A DNA stretch of 29,077 nucleotides from positions 247,251 to 276,327 of the forward strand of contig MU069765.1 of assembly GCA_002284615.2 (NCBI GenBank). The letters run 5' to 3'. The notes beneath the pieces were generated by a model, which was not told the DNA's origin, did no database searches, and saw nothing but the letters and a program-made list of their open reading frames with translations. Within the stretch, counting starts at the first letter, position 1. The number at the start of each line of letters is the position of its first letter. Shown in pieces: positions 20,609-29,077 of this stretch. The DNA is from Dunaliella salina. Its lineage: Eukaryota; Chlorophyta; Chlorophyceae; Chlamydomonadales; Dunaliellaceae. A program made the translations under genes and the position numbers.

Positions 20609-20855
20609 TTAGGTTTGCACAGGCAGGACATGCCCATGTGTCGGCTGTTGCAATTTCTTGTCTTTGCTCATCCGAGTAGCATCCAAGCTCCTTCATGCAT
20701 CCCCAATGGTACGTCCGGTGGCACACATCACAAACATACATATCAGGAAATGGATCCTCCAAGGTTCCGGTTTCATAACTTTGGTAGTAATCGCACACTT
20801 GGCAGCAGGCACACTCAACATCAGTGCGAGCAGCAGGTGAGACATTTTCAGGCAC
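20598..20855 (-). pseudogene. Element B PHD finger, intact array
   Basis: An 85-codon minus frame holds CACCQVC, CDVCHRTYHWGC and WACPAC with the spacing of a C4-H-C3 PHD finger. All eight ligands are present, unlike the copy in A, which has a stop inside the finger. The frame ends shortly after the finger, at ANLNDA and a stop, through local damage. The upstream frame 21374-20955 (RPRKKRQQLL, WNYRRNMAEKLAKETT) matches the segment before the finger in A. Confidence 0.82.
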
Positions 20856-20954
20856 AAGCTTAGCTTATATAAACAGTGGCAGGGCCCTTTTTTCAATGAT
20901 CATAGGTGCGTAGTGGGTATGATATTGCACTTGGAGGTGGGCGGGAGAGTTTGA

Positions 20955-22287
20955 TCATTCTTTCTTGTTATCCGCATAAATCTTCCAATCATCTATGTAA
21001 GTAATATCTAAATCATGATAGAAGATAGAACTGATAGCATGGCTAGCAGTAGTCTCTTTAGCAAGTTTCTCAGCCATGTTTCTCCTATAGTTCCAGGCTT
21101 TTGGGCCTTGGGAAAAGGAGCTTAGAGAGTGGATGGCTGAGGAAATGATCTCTCTGTCTGTGTGGAGCAATTGTTGCCTCTTCTTTCTGGGTCTGTTTGT
21201 TTGAGTATCTAGGCTGTGCGGAGTAAAAGTTTGTGTCTGAGGGTTGAGACAATCATCTGTCTGATGTCGGTGGTTAGTGCTTGGGGGGTTGGGCTGTGTA
21301 GGGATATGGTGAGCAGTGCTCAGACAAGCATGTAAATTGCTATCATTTGGGCTAGCCTGGATGAATTGGGACATGGAGAAGAGGTGTATTTCAATGCTGA
21401 GCGTGTGCGTTTGCTGGGTGGCCCTTTTGCAGTAGTATCTTGTACGGCAGGAGCCAGAGTATCCAGGCTTGCAGCAAGTCTGTCTGCAGAGGGGGGGAGT
21501 GCTTGTGTGGGAGTGATGCTGAGCGTAGCATTGGAGCTAGTTCTTTTGCTGAGTTGCTCCTCCAGTGATTGCATATCCATTGCATCTGCAACTTGTTGTG
21601 TTCCAGGACAATTAATGGGTGTAGGATGGTTGACTGCAGGCGGCGTCCGATGTGTTCGTGGGTGTAGAAAGATGTGGAACGAGGCTGTGGCGGTGGCACT
21701 GCTTGATCTCATGAGTGGGGGGGATGGAGCTAGGTTGGGGGTTTGCTCGTTGGAAAATCTGGGTGTGGGGAGGCTGTTCCCCACCCATGCTGGTGTTGGT
21801 AAGGCCGCTCACATGCATGCGGCCTTACCAACACCATATGGGTGTTGTTGGTACAACGGTAAACTAAGAGGGTGTTTGCTTCAGTATTTTTGTAGGCAAT
21901 GGTCTTTTGGATTGAGGATGTGTTCAGTCCTTGTTGTGGAGCAAGATTGGCAAGAGCTGCCAGCCTGTTAAGTGCAATTTTACATTTATTGTTTACCTTA
22001 GGGTGTTTAGCCTGAAGTTGAGAAACTGAGATGACGTGAATTTTGCGACGAGATGTAAGCTCATGTAGCCCGCTGATTCCCATATTCAGCAGAGGTTGCA
22101 TAATGCAGGTGATGAGAGTAGGGAGGATGTGAGGAGGTGGTTTGTGCAAAGTAAGGGCTCCACAAATGTGCTCTAGTTTCTCCTTGAACACACTAGTGCC
22201 ATTTTTCATAAGACGGAGCTTGCTGGAATGGACGCTAGACAGCTGGCAGGCGCGCACGTTATAGTTGAGCTGACGTTTTATGTGCAA
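20955..22287 (-). pseudogene. Element B connection and Ser/Pro/Thr-rich linker
   Basis: The frame 22287-21730 (QLNYNVRACQLSSVHSSKLRL, LHKPPPHILPT, NKCKIALNRLAALANL) aligns with the post-polymerase region of A (QLNYCMRACQLISVYSSKLHL and following). The sequence then becomes Pro/Ser/Thr-rich with GPPSKRTRS, the counterpart of EPPSKRTQS in A. Frames overlap and shift, so no single frame is intact. A strong inverted repeat sits inside it at 21782-21844. Confidence 0.65.
21782..21844. repeat. Fold-back inverted repeat in the linker of element B
   Basis: Arms 21791-21808 and 21819-21836 are perfect 18-bp reverse complements around a 10-nt loop. Beyond a small indel the pairing resumes, so the arms extend to about 21782 and 21844. 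Element A has no counterpart at the same place. A fold-back copying event during replication or reverse transcription would explain it. Confidence 0.85.
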
Positions 22288-22689
22288 ATTTGTTCCTTCT
22301 CATTTGGTGAGGTAGGTTTCAGGTGAAGTATTAAGGTTTTCTATCTGCTTAGTTTAGGAGGTTGAGGCTAACTGTGTGGTGCCTTACTGAGGGGTCCCCA
22401 AGTCTGGAAGAGAAAGAAAAAACCTGGTGTCTATGGTACCCTACACAGATTAAAGTGCGTCCTAGCCCAAAATTATCAGAATCTTCACGGACCATTGCTG
22501 CAGCTGTGCTTTTCCAGCGATTTGTGTTTGCGTTTGACCATTCTGTCTATCATGGTGTCCCAGATAATAAGGTCAGAAGGGGTGCAGGGAGTTACTGCAA
22601 AAGTGTATGCAAGGCTAAGGATTATGGCTGTGCGGACTATGTTCAGCACTTGGCGTGGGGATCCATGGGCCCATCCCGGGATGCGTCAA

Positions 22690-24110
22690 GATTATCTAGC
22701 TTATTTTTGAGGTTACAAGTCATACGCTGAATCTGGTGCTACCAGTTCCAGTCCAGATCCATTGTCACTTGAACTCCCAGATAGAGGAAGGGCTCGCTTT
22801 ATGCAAGGAACTAGGCCTTCTGTCCTTGGATTTCTAATTTTCCCCTTAGGCCTTTGATGGAGAGCTTCAGAAGGAGTCACTCCATTGTGATCTTTCCTGG
22901 AATGGCTGTGTAGAATGCCGGTAGCTTTAGTCGTGCTGCCGGAAATGATGGGTGCTGCCCAGTCAGAGTAGAGAGTGAGTTTTCTGGCTTGTGCTTTCAG
23001 GCCTTGTATTGTGCTAGTCGGGCAGAGGAGGTCATTAGCAAAGGCAGCGATGCGCAGGTTGTTTGCAAGGTGGTTGTTGTTGGTTTTTTGATCTGGGACA
23101 CATCCATGTTTATATTCGCGCCCCTCAACATGCAGCCAATGCAGGAGGGGCACCATGTAGAGGAGAAAGAGAAAGGTGAGTGTTTATCACCTTGAATTGT
23201 ACCTCTCTCAAAATGAATTTGCTTAGTGCTAAACCCTGAGGGCAGTCTTACTTGAGTAGTGGCATTTTTGTATAGATTTTTGACGGTGTCTATGGCATCA
23301 GTGGGGAAGCCCAAATCGTACATTATCCAGAGCATCCTGTCATGGTCAGTAGTGTTGAAGGTTGAGGTGAAATCTAAAATGAGGGCATAGAAATCTTTTC
23401 CGAAAATTTTGGCATCTTCAAGTCCCATGATTACATGTTGGAGTTGGTGGATGGTGTCTTTTTGATTCCGGAAACCAGCTTGTATGGAGCTCAGGAGGGA
23501 GCGTGCTTCTGCGTATTCATAGAGAATATTAGTGACTATGCGCGTCCAGAGTTTGTTGAGCGTGTTGGCTAGTCCAATGGGCCTGTAGGAGGATATATCT
23601 GTCTCCTCTCCTTTGTTTTTTTCATGTCAATGAGGATAGTCCCACTGATTTTCCAAGACACCAAGGTGAGGCGCGTGTGGGCCCACATGATGATGAAGAT
23701 CTTATGAATGTTCTCTTGGATTTTGGGGGGGAGCATTATAAGGATCTCGTTCGCTATGCCATCTGAACCTGGTGATTTGTTGTTACTAAGGGTTTTGATG
23801 CATTCATTAAAGGCACTTTTATCCATGATTTTGGAGTAGAGCCATTCTCTTTGATCCTTCCCTTCCGATTCGTCTTGTGTAATCCTTGACTGTAGAATAA
23901 ATGGGTCTGGCACAAGGTCAGAATGATTAGACTGCTCCCAGGTATATTTACGTGGGGCTTCGTGCGGAAGGTATTTGCCATGTTTGATATTTACTGCCCT
24001 CATAGCCTGTGTGTAATAGTTTTCAACAACCTGTGCCTGCTTGGTTGGTTCAGTCTCAATATTACCTGTCTCTGGGTCTCGGAGTGCTTGGAGACCTGTT
24101 CTCGGTCGTG
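22690..24110 (-). pseudogene. Element B reverse transcriptase region, broken
   Basis: From the minus strand: LQALRDPETG and the NYYTQAM block near 24.05 kb, then LSNNKSPGSDGIANEIL and SWKISGTILIDMKK. Next come LDFTSTFNTTDHDRML (palm motif A), FERGTIQGDKHSPF, and after a frameshift AAFANDLL. The catalytic box is FAND, so one of the two catalytic Asp is Asn. TLYSDWAAPIISGS follows, as in A. The intact Trp in SWK shows that the stop at 10977-10979 in A replaced a Trp codon. The enzyme cannot be active. Confidence 0.85.
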
Positions 24111-24393
24111 CATTTTTGTCTTTAAAAATTCCTTTTGTGCTTGTTTGGGATTTGTGTTGATTGTTTTTTGCATCTTTTTACGAGCTATGTTGTGGTTGTC
24201 TTTATTACGAGTTTCATCTGTAAGTAATGGCCTGTTTGGCGCTCTCAGAGAGCTCTTGCAGTTGTGGAAGAGGAGGGATATCAAGTTGAAGATTGTTAAG
24301 TTTGGAGATGGCTTTACTAAGGTTCGCATTTCCCCTTATTTGCTTCAAAATGGTAGAGGTGCAGTCAGTTGTGTTGATGACAAGGGAGATCAG

Positions 24394-24800
24394 CTAAGAC
24401 TGGATATTTCTGATCAAGGAAAGCTTCTTTTTCAGGTTGCGCCGTTTTTTGCTTAGAGTCCTCGCATTGTAGTGGTTGTGGTCTGAGGAAATAGTTTTTG
24501 TGTTGCACACTTTCAATGCTACTTGGTAGGAAGAGTGAATGAGGTTAGAGATGCCTCCTGCCAATGTTTCAACTGTATCAGAGGCCGGTTCATCGCAGAG
24601 TGTCTCAAGTTTTTTGGTTTGTGTGGCAGGTGTGTTCTTTAGATCATCTGAAAATGTAATGGGTTCTGTACAGGCTGGGTCAAGGGTTTGGAGCAATTGT
24701 TCAAGGTTTTGGGGAACCCCATGTGCAGGGTCTTGCAAGGATTGTGTGAATGCCGTTCTGTTAGAGTCACTGATAGGGCGAACAAGGACTTTTTGTGGGC
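24394..24800 (-). pseudogene. Element B linker between AP-endonuclease and reverse transcriptase
   Basis: A 114-codon minus frame (24738-24394) carries an acidic N-terminal half and a basic tail (SKKRRNLKKKL). Its place between the endonuclease and polymerase frames shows it is the interdomain linker. A second damaged frame continues to about 24.0 kb, where KGIFKDKNARPRTGLQALR matches the left end of element A (KEIFKGKDAQPRAGLQALR). Confidence 0.6.
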
Positions 24801-25013
24801 TTTGCGTGGGGAATTGTTATTCTTTTAGGAGGGAATATGAATCTGAAGGATGTTAAGAGGCATGTCAGCTATGAGTGGGACATGATTGCAAAGGGAGCCC
24901 TGTTCATGGGTGGCACAGGGGGAACATTTACATGCAAGTTCAGAGGGTAGAATGATGTCATCGATGGGGCCAAAAGTGTAGATCGTATTGTTATTTACGT
25001 CTTTGCCAGTAGC

Positions 25014-25026
25014 TTGGTAATCGGTC
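25014..25026. repeat. Target-site duplication of element C, left copy
   Basis: TTGGTAATCGGTC occurs here and at 26009-26021, directly flanking element C. The last two bases also match the element at its 5' junction, so the exact edge is ambiguous by about two bases, as is usual at truncated LINE 5' ends. Confidence 0.92.
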
Positions 25027-25790
25027 AAAAACACGCGGTACGCTTCAACATTTCCAACAGCCTCCAATGCCCCCTCTGTGGGGAACTTGACAGTGCCCTT
25101 CACATCTTATCAGGATGTAAAAATTCAACCATGTCTGGTATGGTAACTGAGCGACATAATATTGCCAGCAGAATCCTCCTAAAAGCCATCAGCAAAGGCC
25201 CTCTTGGGGCAGGTATTGCCTCCATGGACATTGGCAGAGCAGACCGTCTTGCCTTGCAAGACCTACAGATCCCAGAACATGCTACTAATAGGACCCTCCC
25301 CAAATATATTTTCCTGAGCCGCTTCCCTGATAAGGATAGGCTCACTTCCAGCCGGCCTGATGCTCTATTAGTTGTTCCTCTGAAAAGGGCGCCAAGGTCG
25401 AATCCTCGTTATGAATTGAGAAGCACAGGGGGGCGCGGGGGGAACAGGGAGGACTCAGCACCAGCCACAGGAACTCCACCCACACTCAAGGCTCGTGACC
25501 CCAGTCAGCTCCACCCAGCTCAGCGACACATCCACCTTATAGAAGTCAAGTACTGTGAGGACACCCGGCCCAACAGCCAGCTTGAGGCCTCCAAGCTGCA
25601 GCACCGCGATCTCTGTCGTCATCTCTCTGGGGCCTCAGCTCAAGTCACCCTCCATACTATCCTGTTAGGTGTGGGAGGAGTCATCTATACCCCACATACG
25701 TTGGAGCCTCTAAAGGGGCTTGGTCTTGACTTACAAGGCCACTTAGCTTGCTCGGAAGCTTCATGCTCATTCTGTCCTATATGCTTATAA
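25027..25790 (+). CDS. CCHC knuckle and restriction-like endonuclease fragment of element C
   Basis: An uninterrupted frame of about 253 codons within the insert, without a start of its own; the nominal ATG at 25014 is in the target duplication of the host. It carries CPLCGELDSALHILSGC (CCHC), RHNIASRIL, RPDALLV and VEVKYCEDTRP, and the same Cys-rich end as element A. RHN rather than RHD is closer to the R2-type motif. Both proposed metal-site acids and the Lys are kept. It is not expected to be expressed, because the upstream polyprotein is missing. Confidence 0.82.
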
Positions 25791-26008
25791 ACTTGCCAGC
25801 ACCAGGCGCGCACTTGAGAAAACCTTTTTCAACTCTCAACAAGGTCAGGCACGGGCTACTGCTAGTAACCCACCTGATCCCCACTGACTTCTTTCTTCTG
25901 CTTTCGCTTGGTGAAGCAGAGACACGGTGTTCCAGCCCCGGGTATCCCCTTTTCCTTAATTGATGTGGGGATTGTTTTCACTGCCTGCATAGTTTTTCTT
26001 TTCTTTCT
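25027..26008 (+). mobile_element. Element C: 982-bp 5'-truncated copy of the element A family
   Basis: Closely similar to 17193-18192 of element A, from the KHAVRF segment just before the CCHC knuckle to the T/C-rich tail. It is flanked by a 13-bp target duplication and lies opposite to its host B. The main differences from A are scattered substitutions and a small deletion after the EHATN block (three codons). The short tail and clean duplication indicate fairly recent integration. Confidence 0.93.
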
Positions 26009-26021
26009 TTGGTAATCGGTC
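26009..26021. repeat. Target-site duplication of element C, right copy
   Basis: Second exact copy of the 13-bp duplication at 25014-25026. To its right the minus-strand AP-endonuclease of element B continues. Confidence 0.92.
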
Positions 26022-26639
26022 CAAGGACGGCAGGTTTCCTCCTTGCAGGGGCATAAATTATTAGGGAGGAGAAATTCCTGGTACATTCTATCAGCCTGGT
26101 AGGTCGTGTTGCTCGAGCGGTCATCAGCTCTGACTGTAGCATTCATGTCACCAATTATCAAGGGGATGCAGTTGCTATGGGTGTCAAGTAGAGTCTTTAT
26201 GTAATCTTCCATTTCAATCCTGCTGACAAGAGTTTCATGAGAGCTGCCGGATGGCCAGTAGGTGCCTAATAGAAGGAGATTGGCATTGGTTCCCTTGAGT
26301 ATGACAGAGGCAATTCTTCCCTTAAGAGTTGATGCATACTGGAGAGCATTAGGTGGCTAGGGCTAAAGTGTCACAAGCGCAAACGGTCATGACACCGGCC
26401 CTATTGGAAGCTGACCAGTATTTGTAATTTCTGAGGAGCGATTCTAACCAAGAACGGGGCTTATTGCTTCTGCGGAGCTTAGTTTTAGTAAGAGTTAAAA
26501 TATCTGGGTTGTGGGTAGCTATGGAATGGCGGAGGTCCCATTGGCTCTTAAAGAAGCCTCTGACATTCATGGTCATGATTTTAAGCGCATGTATTCCGTC
26601 CTGCAAAGGCCCCAGAGGATTTTCAGGGGTATCATACAT

Positions 26640-27270
26640 TTTGGATCCAAAACTCCGGAGTGTGTGTGTTTCAGCTGTGAGACAGGCCGGGTGGGGTTTT
26701 CACTCACGCAGCTTCGTGGTGGTTGAGTGGTGTAAATAGGTTGGGAATCCTGGACTATGGAAGCCATACAGGACTTTGACTCAACCAAGGTCCTGCCCAA
26801 GGGCAAGTCACAGCTGACCATTCCTTGCTGTGGAGCAAAAAACTTGAGAAGGCCCCATTGGAGGGGGCGATCTGGTCGATCCCAACAGTGAATCTGGCCC
26901 GACCCTACTAATTGTCCGGTTCTCCCTTGGAGAGTTAGTTCCGTAGCGGAGTGTAGTCTCGTGTTGCAGAGGTAGCCAGGCTGCTCTTTTGGTGTGTTGT
27001 CTGTCCAGTAGCAGGGGAGGGGTAGGTAGGAGCCTGTCTGTACCTTGAATTGGGGTGTTTTAGGGAGTTAGGGGGCCAGGTTAGCCGTTAGTAGCCGCCC
27101 GTCAGTAGGGATCTTCAGCCATGTGAGCCTCTCTTTGCTGCTCTTTTATGCTTGCTGACTTCAAGTTTCACAGCTCCCTGCTTCTTGGTCCCTTGCTTGT
27201 GTGCCTGCCTGCCTCCTGCTCGCCTAGCTGTTTTCCTCTACTCGTCTGACAGTGCAAAAGTCTCAGGTGT
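26640..27270. other. Probable 5' flank or leader of element B
   Basis: No domain recognised. The minus-strand endonuclease frame has an in-frame TGA about 60 bases upstream of the ATG at 26639. The frames here are short and mutually shifted, so an eroded upstream part of the element cannot be told apart from flanking DNA. Confidence 0.35.
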
Positions 27271-27275
27271 TCCAT

Positions 27276-27340
27276 TGGGGCAGCCAGGTCTTGAACCTGC
27301 GCCAAACAATTTTTCATTAAGAATAGCTTGGAACTACCCC
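27276..27340 (-). tRNA. tRNA-like fold lacking a D arm (tRNA relic or pseudo-tRNA)
   Basis: On the minus strand, GGGGTAG (27340-27334) pairs over 7 bp with CTGCCCC (27283-27277), followed by a discriminator-like A at 27276. Directly before the 3' strand is a T-arm-like CAGG-TTCAAGA-CCTG with a 7-nt loop. Between them there is only one further stem (CCAAGC with GTTTGG, loop 18 nt), and the total is 65 nt. No normal D arm or anticodon can be placed, so it is probably a degenerate tRNA, an organelle-derived relic or a SINE piece; chance is possible. Confidence 0.35.
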
Positions 27341-27382
27341 GGCTCTGAGGTCTGGAGCGTCTGTTAGTCTATTAAGTGAGAT

Positions 27383-27421
27383 AAAAAAGGAAGGTTCTGT
27401 TAGACTGTAGCTTCCTTTTTT
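27383..27421. other. 11-bp A-rich/T-rich stem-loop
   Basis: AAAAAAGGAAG (27383-27393) and CTTCCTTTTTT (27411-27421) are perfect reverse complements around a 17-nt loop. On the plus strand it ends in a T run, like a Pol III stop. Its role is unknown. Confidence 0.5.
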
Positions 27422-27520
27422 CCTTCCTAAGCTCTAGTCTCTTTCCAAGTTTTTCCTCCTCCTTGGATAGCAGCCTTCCCTTGCCTCCATTGGCTTAGTC
27501 TCTGCTCGTCTTGAGCCCCC

Positions 27521-27620
27521 TTTTGTTTGTTTGTTTGTTTGTTTGTTTGTTTGTTTGTTTGTTTGTTTGTTTGTTTGTTTGTTTGTTTGTTTGTTTGTTT
27601 GTTTGTTTGTTTGTTGTTTT
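27521..27620. repeat. (TTTG)n microsatellite
   Basis: About 23 tandem copies of the tetranucleotide with one imperfection at the right end. The Lys-Gln-Thr-Asn and Phe-Val-Cys-Leu frames across it are artefacts. Downstream to 28100 I see no recognisable gene. Confidence 0.97.
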
Positions 27621-28141
27621 TCTGTCAGGTCCCTGCTGGGGGCCATAGCTGTAAAACAAAATGACCAGCTTGAGGGAGGCCCTCTCCAGGCCATTGCGCA
27701 AGGAGTCAGGGAGTCGCTGAATTCCAGGTGATAGAGCAGCATGCTGATCCTTTGGGCTGAGGCTGCTATGCCCCGGCCAACTTTAAGGGTGGAGAGGGGG
27801 AGGGCGGAGATATTTTTGTAGCTGCCAACAGTGATTTTACCACGATTTGAAACACCACGTGGAACAGACTTGTGGCCCTGCTGTTTTCAAAAATGTAAAA
27901 GACACATGTTTTGGTCTACCCCAAAGCTGAAGGCCATGCACCACAACCCTGTCTGATATCCTGCCTTTTGCCAGCCAGGCCACCTCTGCCCATTCTGAGC
28001 ACATCACCTGAAAGCTAGTAAGAAAAGCAATTTTTTAGTGCTGAGTTGGTCCCATTTGGTGAACCCTGCTGCGCGCTAGGTCTGCATGTTTGCGCGCTCA
28101 GCCAGCAAAACTCACCCCCTTTCGTCAGAAATTTCCTGGCA

Positions 28142-28265
28142 CGGTTGAAGAGCGGTTGAATGGGTTGAAATCAACCGCGGTGGAAGAGCGGTTGAAAATT
28201 TGGTTAATAGCCGCAGGTTTGCGGTTGAAATCTCGCGGTTGAAACTGCGGTTGATTTCAACCGCA
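28142..28265. repeat. GCGGTTGAA repeat cluster with inverted copies
   Basis: At least six copies of CGGTTGAA or GCGGTTGAA occur in 125 bases, with inverse copies (TCAACCGC) at about 28171 and 28257. GCGGTTGA-TT-TCAACCGC near the right end is a perfect 8-bp inverted repeat. Spacing is irregular, so it is not a simple microsatellite. Confidence 0.8.
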
Positions 28266-28299
28266 CAGTGAAAAGTGGGAAAATCAGAGCTTGAAACGA

Positions 28300-28365
28300 A
28301 CAAAATGGGTTTCAATCCCGGGTCCTCCTAACTACTCAAGTTCCTACCGCTAGGTCTTGATATTT
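28300..28365 (-). mobile_element. Possible tRNA-derived SINE head (A box and B box)
   Basis: On the minus strand, CCTAGCGGTAGGAA (about 28355-28342) resembles a Pol III A box and GGATTGAAACC (about 28318-28308) a diverged B box (consensus GGTTCGANNCC), roughly 25-30 nt apart. The tRNA body does not fold convincingly. The GCGGTTGAA cluster lies just downstream on the same strand. Confidence 0.3.
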
Positions 28366-28547
28366 ATGCAGCTGAGATAACTCCTACAATTTATTAATTA
28401 TATAATTAATTCATAGGCTGTGCATTTGCATATCCTGAGGATAGCCTCAGTGTCTGCCTTGCAATATGTTTCCTCACCATCAACAGTGGCAGATGAAAAA
28501 ACACATCACCTTTTGCATCTGTTACTGCTCTCAGGCTGTCAGGGTTG

Positions 28548-28615
28548 CACGCTACTGCTACGCTACTGCTACGCTACGTAGCGTATACGGCTACGCTACG
28601 CTACGGCTACGGAGT
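28548..28615. repeat. CTACG repeat cluster with a 16-bp palindrome
   Basis: Repeated GCTAC(T/G) units surround TACGCTACGTAGCGTA (28570-28585), which is a perfect palindrome without a spacer. It resembles a foldback microsatellite. Nothing coding is recognised from here to the end of the window. Confidence 0.8.
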
Positions 28616-29077
28616 CCTAAACTGTAGCAGTAGCAGTTGCCAAAACTGTACCTGCAAAATTGTTGCTGTATGGCACACAAAGCACAAGTTTCTTGTGTTT
28701 GCCCTCAAGGGCTTGCTGAGTGCTTCATCATAATACATCTAGGAGCTGCACAGGTGGCCTCACACTTCAAGATGCATGCAGGGAGTTGTACACTCTTCCT
28801 GCATGCATGCATGTGAGTACGCATGGGCAGTTGCTTTGCAGCACTCCTCTGTCAAAAATATGTTTAATGTCCGCGTCCTTTGACCTGAGTATATTAGTTA
28901 TGAGTTTCCTCCCCTGCACATACCCATTTGCCATGGTCCACGCATGTCCATTCCTTGTTCTTTCGCGCTCCCTCACAGGTTTGACAACATAAATTATATG
29001 AATATATTATACTATACATTTAGAAATTAATGTAGATTGCCATTAACTGCCTTCGTGCTAACTAGGACGGGCGCTGC

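Larger units (their letters stand above)
24825..26639 (-). pseudogene. Element B AP-endonuclease (APE-type), split by element C
   Basis: The exonuclease III/APE-like fold nicks target DNA. The N-terminal part has IMTMNVRGFF (Asn), then PDILTLTKTKLRR, where the family expects ETK: the catalytic Glu is Lys. After a frameshift come LLLGTYWPSG and IIGDMNATV (Asp and Asn). Element C then interrupts the frame at CRPWTDYQ; on its far side the frame resumes as ATGKDVNN, with the DDIILPSEL block and CNHVPLI, equivalent to SDHxP, where Asp has become Asn but the His remains. The altered Glu and Asp would abolish activity even without the insertion. Only the part outside 25014-26021 belongs to this gene. 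Confidence 0.85.
18955..26700 (-). mobile_element. Element B: Dualen/RandI-like non-LTR retrotransposon, 3'-truncated, with nested element C
   Basis: A minus-strand copy of the same family as element A, running from AP-endonuclease (26639) through reverse transcriptase, linker, PHD finger and unidentified domain to the middle of RNase H (about 18960). Excluding the 982-bp insert C, it spans about 6.8 kb. It supplies the N-terminal endonuclease that A lacks. Frameshifts and stops break it into many short frames. The 5' limit is not visible; the first ATG of the endonuclease frame is at 26639, with an in-frame stop shortly upstream. Confidence 0.83.

Noticed and set aside
21366..21971. Plus-strand frame of 201 codons
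   Set aside because: Antisense to the Ser/Pro/Thr-rich linker of element B; Gly/Val/Leu composition is what such a shadow would give.
22362..22730. Plus-strand frame of 122 codons in element B
   Set aside because: It is antisense to the reverse-transcriptase thumb region, which is supported by similarity to element A.
27434..27742. Frames with Lys-Gln-Thr-Asn or Phe-Val-Cys-Leu repeats
   Set aside because: Translation of the (TTTG)n microsatellite.
1..29077. CRISPR arrays, bacterial operons, rRNA genes or LTR retrotransposon ends
   Set aside because: No regularly spaced identical repeats, no ribosomal core sequences, and no long terminal repeats or integrase motifs were seen.

Overview
The window looks like nuclear DNA of a green alga, probably a chlorophycean. 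Evidence: a multi-exon plastid-type gene with GT-AG introns, CAG/poly-Gln runs, TGTAA poly(A)-type signals after the stop, roughly balanced base composition, many intronic microsatellites, and non-LTR retrotransposons of a type first known from Chlamydomonas. A Dunaliella-like genome would fit, but the species cannot be proved from the sequence.

Left third (1-9.5 kb): a plus-strand RETICULATA-related (DUF3411) gene is reconstructed here as eight exons (1708-9386, 635 codons). All seven splice phases agree and the total is a multiple of three. Three candidate minus-strand exons (1032 to 240) with matching phases suggest a divergent neighbour, possibly ABC1-kinase-like, that runs off the left edge. 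The introns hold tandem duplications, poly-G, CA/CG runs, an ATGCATG-rich tract and a 30-bp RNA hairpin paired only by Watson-Crick and G.U pairs.

Middle and right (10.3-26.7 kb): a nest of broken non-LTR retrotransposons. Element A (plus, about 10.65-18.19 kb) and element B (minus, about 26.64-18.96 kb) belong to one family. Together they give the domain order AP-endonuclease, reverse transcriptase, Thr/Ser-rich linker, PHD finger, an unidentified possibly methyltransferase-like domain, RNase H, then a CCHC knuckle with a restriction-like endonuclease. Two endonucleases in one element is the hallmark of the Dualen/RandI group. The PHD finger and the unidentified domain are the parts most worth following up.

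Element C (25027-26008, plus) is a 5'-truncated copy of the 3' end of this family, inserted into the AP-endonuclease of B with a 13-bp target duplication. Element D1 (12863-13340, minus) is a fragment of a different family with a zf-RVT-like knuckle, inserted into A with a 21-bp target duplication. A minus-strand RNase H fragment (E) abuts the left end of A and may be the displaced 3' part of B. A and B carry in-frame stops, frameshifts and altered catalytic residues, so neither is autonomous.

Right edge (26.7-29.1 kb): no gene recognised. It contains a 65-nt tRNA-like fold, a (TTTG)n microsatellite, a GCGGTTGAA repeat cluster, an A-box/B-box pair resembling a tRNA-derived SINE head, and a CTACG palindromic cluster.
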